NCBI RefSeq assembly: GCF_900142145.1
Contig: NZ_FQZV01000003.1
Span: 62,001 to 126,000, forward strand
Reading direction: 5' to 3'
Origin: Geosporobacter subterraneus DSM 17957
Lineage (GTDB): Bacteria > Bacillota > Clostridia > Peptostreptococcales > Thermotaleaceae
Length of the DNA stretch: 64,000 nucleotides
A model generated the notes under the pieces. The model searched no databases, was not told the DNA's origin, and worked only from the letters and a program-made list of their open reading frames with translations. A program made the translations under genes and the position numbers. Below are positions 60,464-64,000 of the stretch, in pieces; positions within the stretch are counted from its first letter, which is position 1; each line of letters opens with the position of its first letter.

Positions 60464-60826
60464 GTGAATAAAAGAGGATTAATGCTCATAGAGGTCATTA
60501 TTGGGTTTGCACTTATCGGTATTTTGTTGATACCCATCACCACATTGTTTGTCACAACCTACCGTATAAACCAGCAGTCCAGGACGATTATGACCTATAC
60601 CCATCTCGTACAGCAGCATATGGAATATGCCAAGTTGGAAAGAAATATTGACATGACGCCTATAGAGGTCATCCTGCCGGATAAAAATATCAAGATCTTG
60701 CGCACTCTTGAACCCCATCCCGATGCTGCCTTATCTGGCCGGCTGCAAAAAGTTGAGATCGTTTTGAAGGGTTTAGAAGATAATCGGGAGCTTATGCGAT
60801 TGGTAGGACTTAGAAGATGCGATTGA
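60464..60826 (+). CDS. PilV-like minor prepilin
   Basis: A 120-residue prepilin with the very short leader MNKRG, cleaved before LMLIEVIIGFALIGILLIPI with Glu at +5, followed by TTLFVTTYRINQQSRTIM and a short beta domain. AAGGTGG lies about 8 bases before the GTG at 60464; a GTG at 60458 is also open. It starts the second minor-pilin operon. Confidence 0.87.
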   Translation: MNKRGLMLIEVIIGFALIGILLIPITTLFVTTYRINQQSRTIMTYTHLVQQHMEYAKLERNIDMTPIEVILPDKNIKILRTLEPHPDAALSGRLQKVEIVLKGLEDNRELMRLVGLRRCD

Positions 60827-60839
60827 GGAGGAGCCGCCT

Positions 60840-61400
60840 GTGAAGCCTATATCCAAATCTTCCAATCAGGGTTCAGTTTTGATATCTGTATTGGTCATCT
60901 TTGCTGTCCTAAGTACTCTAGGTATGGCACTGCTGGGGCTAAGCACCTTAAATTATAAGATGAAGCTGGTTACCCAGCGCCAAAAAAACGCCTTTTATTT
61001 AGCTGAATCAGCCTTAGAAGAAGCCTATGCGTTAATTTCAAAAGAAGTTGAAACTACGATATATACCATACCTGCCGATGGATTAAACCCCCAGCAGTGG
61101 AAGCAGCAGTACCTTACCCGGCTCAATGAAAGTTTGGTATCACAGCTGCAAAACCATACATATGCAAATTTAGATGATCTGCGGTTACCATTACCACCGG
61201 TAGTCACCATCCTATCCTTTGTTCCTTTCAGCAGCCATAACGAAACCTGCCAAATCTTGCTTGAATCCAACGCTAAATTTAACAATGTCTTTTATAAGCA
61301 AAAGGCACGGATTGAGATTGACATCCCCAACAATCCCCCCCAAGCTCACGCTATAAACCCTAACAGTCTGACCCGCATGAGTTATCTCCCGCAAGAATAG
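60840..61400 (+). CDS. PilX-like minor pilin
   Basis: A 186-residue protein with leader SSNQG and a hydrophobic helix SVLISVLVIFAVLSTLGMAL, then YLAESALEEAYALISKE, the PilX pattern. It lacks the Glu at +5. Start GTG after GAGGAGGAGCCGCCT. It belongs to the four-gene minor-pilin operon. Confidence 0.82.
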   Translation: MKPISKSSNQGSVLISVLVIFAVLSTLGMALLGLSTLNYKMKLVTQRQKNAFYLAESALEEAYALISKEVETTIYTIPADGLNPQQWKQQYLTRLNESLVSQLQNHTYANLDDLRLPLPPVVTILSFVPFSSHNETCQILLESNAKFNNVFYKQKARIEIDIPNNPPQAHAINPNSLTRMSYLPQE

Positions 61401-61413
61401 GCAGGTGTTGGCA

Positions 61414-61851
61414 ATGAAATCAAGCCCCAAGGGATATACCTTAATCGAAGTGGTATTGGTCATCAGTCTTATAGGGATTCTCGCCGCCATGGCGGTACCA
61501 CACATTGATAGAACACCTTTTGATATGAAGGTTTACAGCCGCCAGCTCTGTGCTGACCTACGATATATTCGATTGATGAAAATGACAGAAGGGGAAAATT
61601 ATCAAATAACATTATATGAGCAGTTTTATAAGGTTCTGAATGGTACTAAAGAATTAAAAACCGTAAAGGCACCCAAAAACGTAGTGATCCTTTATACTCG
61701 ACAACATATCAGCTTTACCAGCTATGGTGCCCCATCCAATTCTGACACGATATCCATCCGGGATAAAAAATCAGGGAAATACTATGAGGTCACCATTGTG
61801 CCTTCCAGTGGGAGAGTGTTACTCAAAGATGAAATTCAGCGTTCTAAATGA
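61414..61851 (+). CDS. GspH/FimT-like minor pseudopilin
   Basis: A 145-residue prepilin: leader SSPKG, then YTLIEVVLVISLIGILAAMA with Glu at +5, a helix with DMKVYSRQLCADLRYIRLMK, and a beta domain ending ITIVPSSGRVLL-like (VTIVPSSGRVLL). This is the GspH/FimT pattern, a probable initiation or tip pilin. The ATG at 61414 is preferred to a TTG at 61405. It overlaps the next gene by 23 bases. Confidence 0.88.
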   Translation: MKSSPKGYTLIEVVLVISLIGILAAMAVPHIDRTPFDMKVYSRQLCADLRYIRLMKMTEGENYQITLYEQFYKVLNGTKELKTVKAPKNVVILYTRQHISFTSYGAPSNSDTISIRDKKSGKYYEVTIVPSSGRVLLKDEIQRSK

Positions 61852-62353
61852 AAAAGGTTATTCTGCCTTAGAGCTATTGATCACTTTGGTTCTAGCTTGT
61901 TTTCTTTTACTGCCTCTTTGTACCTATTTCATTTATCATTATCAGTGCTTCATAAAGGCGGAGGACCAGCTGGAGGTACAATATCATATGCAGATTGCTA
62001 TGGAGACCTTGGTGGATAAGCTAGTTTTTGCGAAGGGGATTCAGAGTGTACAGTTTTATGATGCCAGCCGTACCCATGTGAGAAAGATCGTTTTTGACAA
62101 TAGTGCCCAGGGAGATCACGTAAAGAAAAAGCTGGTCATTGAACATAGACAGGCTGTTAAGAGCCTATGGTATGGCTATGGCAATGATGCCAACGTGATC
62201 TTTGCCAATGACATCACCTATTTTTTTGTAGAGCCCATCGAAGGGACCTACCAAAATTGCAGAGGGATAAAAATTATTCTGAGAGGGAGCAGGGGCAGTG
62301 AAGTCTTTGAAGGGGAAAATGTAGTGTTTTTCCGAAATTATGATAGGGAATAA
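61829..62353 (+). CDS. PilW/GspJ-like minor prepilin
   Basis: A 174-residue prepilin: leader LNEKG, then YSALELLITLVLACFLLLPL with Glu at +5, followed by IEVQYHMQIAMETLVDKL-like LEVQYHMQIAMETLVDKL and a beta domain (IFANDITYFFVEPIEGTYQN). The ATG at 61829 lies inside the end of the previous gene, so translation is coupled. It ends the operon. Confidence 0.85.
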   Translation: MKFSVLNEKGYSALELLITLVLACFLLLPLCTYFIYHYQCFIKAEDQLEVQYHMQIAMETLVDKLVFAKGIQSVQFYDASRTHVRKIVFDNSAQGDHVKKKLVIEHRQAVKSLWYGYGNDANVIFANDITYFFVEPIEGTYQNCRGIKIILRGSRGSEVFEGENVVFFRNYDRE

Positions 62354-62362
62354 GGGAAATGA

Positions 62363-62471
62363 GGTAGTCATCCTAAGGCCTGAGATAAGAGGACGTGCCT
62401 TCACTTCGTAAAGGAACTTCCCCTTACCTCATAAGATCCTTCGACTTCGTTTTACTGCACTCAGGATGATA
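62363..62471. repeat. GTCATCCT inverted repeat after the minor-pilin operon
   Basis: AGTCATCCT (62366-62374) is the outer arm; the inverted partner AGGATGAT is at 62463-62470. The right part, AAGATCCTTCGACTTCGTTT with TACTGCACTCAGGAT, is the reverse complement of the repeat at 51089. The middle contains a further short GAGG/CCTC pairing. No coding function. Confidence 0.72.
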
Positions 62472-62510
62472 AATCGAGTACAACGGATAGCAAAAAAGGC
62501 CTAAATCTAC

Positions 62511-62547
62511 AAAATCCTGATGAAAAGAAAGGATTTTTCTTTTTTTT
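62511..62547 (+). terminator. Rho-independent terminator
   Basis: Eight-bp stem AAAATCCT / AGGATTTT with an 11-base loop and a long T tract. It lies about 40 bases before the comFB start, so it belongs to the upstream transcript. Confidence 0.8.
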
Positions 62548-62586
62548 ATGGAATTCTTCAAAAAAGCCAATGAAGGAGGTACATTT

Positions 62587-62850
62587 ATGTTGAAAAATTA
62601 TATGGAAGACGTAGTAGATCATATTTTACCTGCAATGCTAAGAGCTTTTCCCGATATCTGCACCTGTGAACAGTGTATCCTTGATATTAAAGCTATAACG
62701 CTTAACCATCTTAAGCCTCATTATGTAGTAACGCAAAAAGGTGAGGTTTACAGCCGAATCAATGAAATGCATCTCCAGTTTCAAACCGATGTAATGAAAG
62801 CCATCATTGATGCCATTGATATTGTTTCAAATAATAAGCGGCATGGTTAA
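62587..62850 (+). CDS. comFB: ComFB family protein, possible c-di-GMP receptor
   Basis: An 87-residue protein matching ComFB along its length: MLKNYMEDVVDHILPAMLRA, the cysteine set CTCEQC, LDIKAITLNHLKPHYVVTQK and SRINEMHLQFQTDVMKAI. ComFB-type proteins were recently described as cyclic dinucleotide receptors in cyanobacteria, where they affect motility. AAGGAGGTACATTT fixes the ATG at 62587. It lies just after the pilus genes, which suggests a link with pilus control; this is inference. Confidence 0.9.
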   Translation: MLKNYMEDVVDHILPAMLRAFPDICTCEQCILDIKAITLNHLKPHYVVTQKGEVYSRINEMHLQFQTDVMKAIIDAIDIVSNNKRHG

Positions 62851-63020
62851 ATCTCCGTATGTTTTGTAAATTTCTCTGATAGTTGGTTATAATATGTAGT
62901 AATCCTTGAAAAACTGTGTTCAAACAAATAAAATTGTGTTATCATATTATAGGATTCAGCAGAGGAATTCTTTAGCATCGTTGGAAAAGATATGAATACT
63001 TTCTGAATAGGGGGTTCACA

Positions 63021-64000
63021 ATGGAAAGAAGGATTGTTAGGCTTCGAGAACTGCTGCAGGATATGAAACTAGACAGTGCATTAATCTATAAGCCCGAAAA
63101 CAGAAGATATATGAGCGGCTTTACCGGCTCTTCCGGGTATGTCTTCATAACCATGGACAAGGCCTATTTCATCACAGATTTTCGCTATGCAGAACAGGCT
63201 GCAGCCCAGTGCGAAGGCTATGAGATTCTTCAACATTCCAATGAAAAAACGCTATATCAGATCTTAGAAAATATTCCCGTTCATTGCATGGGCTTTGAAG
63301 GAGACTTTGTCACATATCAGGAGCATAAAGAATTAACGGAGAAGCTGCCTGAGGTGCACTTAGAATCCCTAGAGGATGCTTTAAGCAAGCTTCGAATCAT
63401 CAAGGATGACCAGGAAATCGCATGTATAGAGAAGGCAGCAGAGATTGCCGATAAGGCTTTCACACATATTTGCCGATACATAAAGCCCGGAGTAAGTGAA
63501 TGGGAAATCGCACTAGAACTGGAAAGCTTCATGAAGAAACAGGGCGCCAGTGCAACTTCCTTTGATAGTATTGTGGCTTCCGGGAAGCGGTCTTCCCTTC
63601 CCCATGGAGTTGCTTCTGATAAACTGATCGAGGCAGGGGATTTTGTAACCCTAGATTTTGGCTGTATTTATCAGGGCTATTGCTCTGATATGACCCGCAC
63701 CGTAGTGGTAGGGAAAGCCACAGAAAAGCAGCGTGAGATTTATGAAATTGTTCTGGATGCCCAGATAAGAGCATTGGAATCTATCAGACCCGGTGTAACG
63801 GGTATTGAAGTGGATAAGGTTGCCCGGGATATCATCTCATCAAAGGGCTATGGAGCCTATTTTGGCCATGGTTTAGGTCACGGGGTAGGCTTGGAAATCC
63901 ATGAGTCGCCTCGATTGTCTCCCTTAGGCAAGGATGTGCTGCAACCCGGGATGATTGTAACCGATGAACCGGGAATTTATCTTCCTGATTTTGGCGGTGT
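63021..64000 (+). CDS. pepP: Xaa-Pro aminopeptidase, 3' end outside the window
   Basis: The first 326 codons of an M24 metallopeptidase that removes N-terminal residues before proline. The creatinase-like N-terminal domain covers about residues 1-125; the pita-bread catalytic domain follows. Visible metal ligands and motifs: VTLDFGCIYQGYCSDMTRTV (the two Asp), HGLGHGVGLEIHESPRL (His) and DEPGIYLPDFGG (Glu). The final Glu-containing motif is cut off by the window end. In many Firmicutes efp follows this gene. GGGGTTCACA precedes the ATG. Confidence 0.95.
   Translation, partial: MERRIVRLRELLQDMKLDSALIYKPENRRYMSGFTGSSGYVFITMDKAYFITDFRYAEQAAAQCEGYEILQHSNEKTLYQILENIPVHCMGFEGDFVTYQEHKELTEKLPEVHLESLEDALSKLRIIKDDQEIACIEKAAEIADKAFTHICRYIKPGVSEWEIALELESFMKKQGASATSFDSIVASGKRSSLPHGVASDKLIEAGDFVTLDFGCIYQGYCSDMTRTVVVGKATEKQREIYEIVLDAQIRALESIRPGVTGIEVDKVARDIISSKGYGAYFGHGLGHGVGLEIHESPRLSPLGKDVLQPGMIVTDEPGIYLPDFGG

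Noticed and set aside
1-64000. CRISPR arrays, tRNA, rRNA genes
   Set aside because: No regular short direct repeats with unique spacers and no tRNA cloverleaf or rRNA sequence were recognised anywhere in the window.

Overview
The window looks like the chromosome of a low-GC, spore-forming, Gram-positive anaerobe of the class Clostridia, probably close to the Alkaliphilus/Natronincola group (inference from gene content and order; no search was run). Evidence: sporulation genes (sigK, a pbpI-like class B PBP, coat-polysaccharide-type genes), a T-box in front of alaS, AGGAGG-type ribosome sites with frequent TTG/GTG starts, SLH domains, many rho-independent terminators, and the Firmicute order rarA - Rrf2 regulator - iscS - mnmA - yrrI - alaS - ireB - ruvX - DUF1292 - mltG - trmR - trhP - udk - pbpI.

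Layout. 1-2030: end of rarA and a convergent gene of unknown function. 2176-5917: a SPOCS-like protein, a glycosyltransferase, a glucose-1-phosphate cytidylyltransferase and a CDP-glucose 4,6-dehydratase-like enzyme, probably for a spore or cell-surface sugar. 6052-9319: Fe-S and tRNA-thiolation genes (Rrf2 regulator, iscS, iscU, mnmA). 9419-14472: PRC-barrel protein, AI-2E family permease, T-box and alaS. 14778-18877: ireB, ruvX and DUF1292, with a membrane phosphatase-like protein and an Fe-S aldo/keto reductase inserted between ireB and ruvX. 19002-23593: CDP-alcohol phosphatidyltransferase and a complete YnjBCD-like ABC importer. 23875-34217: sfsA, fur, RNase J, split lysO, ylbF, mltG, the tRNA mo5U pair trmR/trhP, udk and a class B PBP.

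The most notable feature is at 34294-42326. sigK (late mother-cell sigma factor) is cut in two by a 7.3 kb skin-like element (34636-41939). The element carries its own serine recombinase, ends in 20-bp imperfect inverted repeats, and holds genes that look like ordinary cell-envelope functions: a RodA/FtsW-type SEDS protein, a CapA-like protein and a metallophosphoesterase. Joining bases 34635 and 41940 restores one in-frame 242-codon sigK that also keeps an N-terminal pro-sequence.

42684-47897 holds a degenerate HD-GYP protein, a bacteriohemerythrin, a small unknown protein, a PadR/DUF1700/DUF4097 envelope-stress-type operon and a YqeG phosphatase. 48336-62353 is a type IV pilus locus: pilB with an MshEN-like N-terminus, pilT, pilC, a major pilin, two sets of minor pilins, pilD, pilM, pilN and a PilO fused to three SLH repeats. 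One minor pilin has a single in-frame amber codon. ComFB, a family reported to bind cyclic dinucleotides, and a truncated Xaa-Pro aminopeptidase close the window. At least two families of short palindromic repeats are scattered through the intergenic regions, and one copy lies inside the sigK element.
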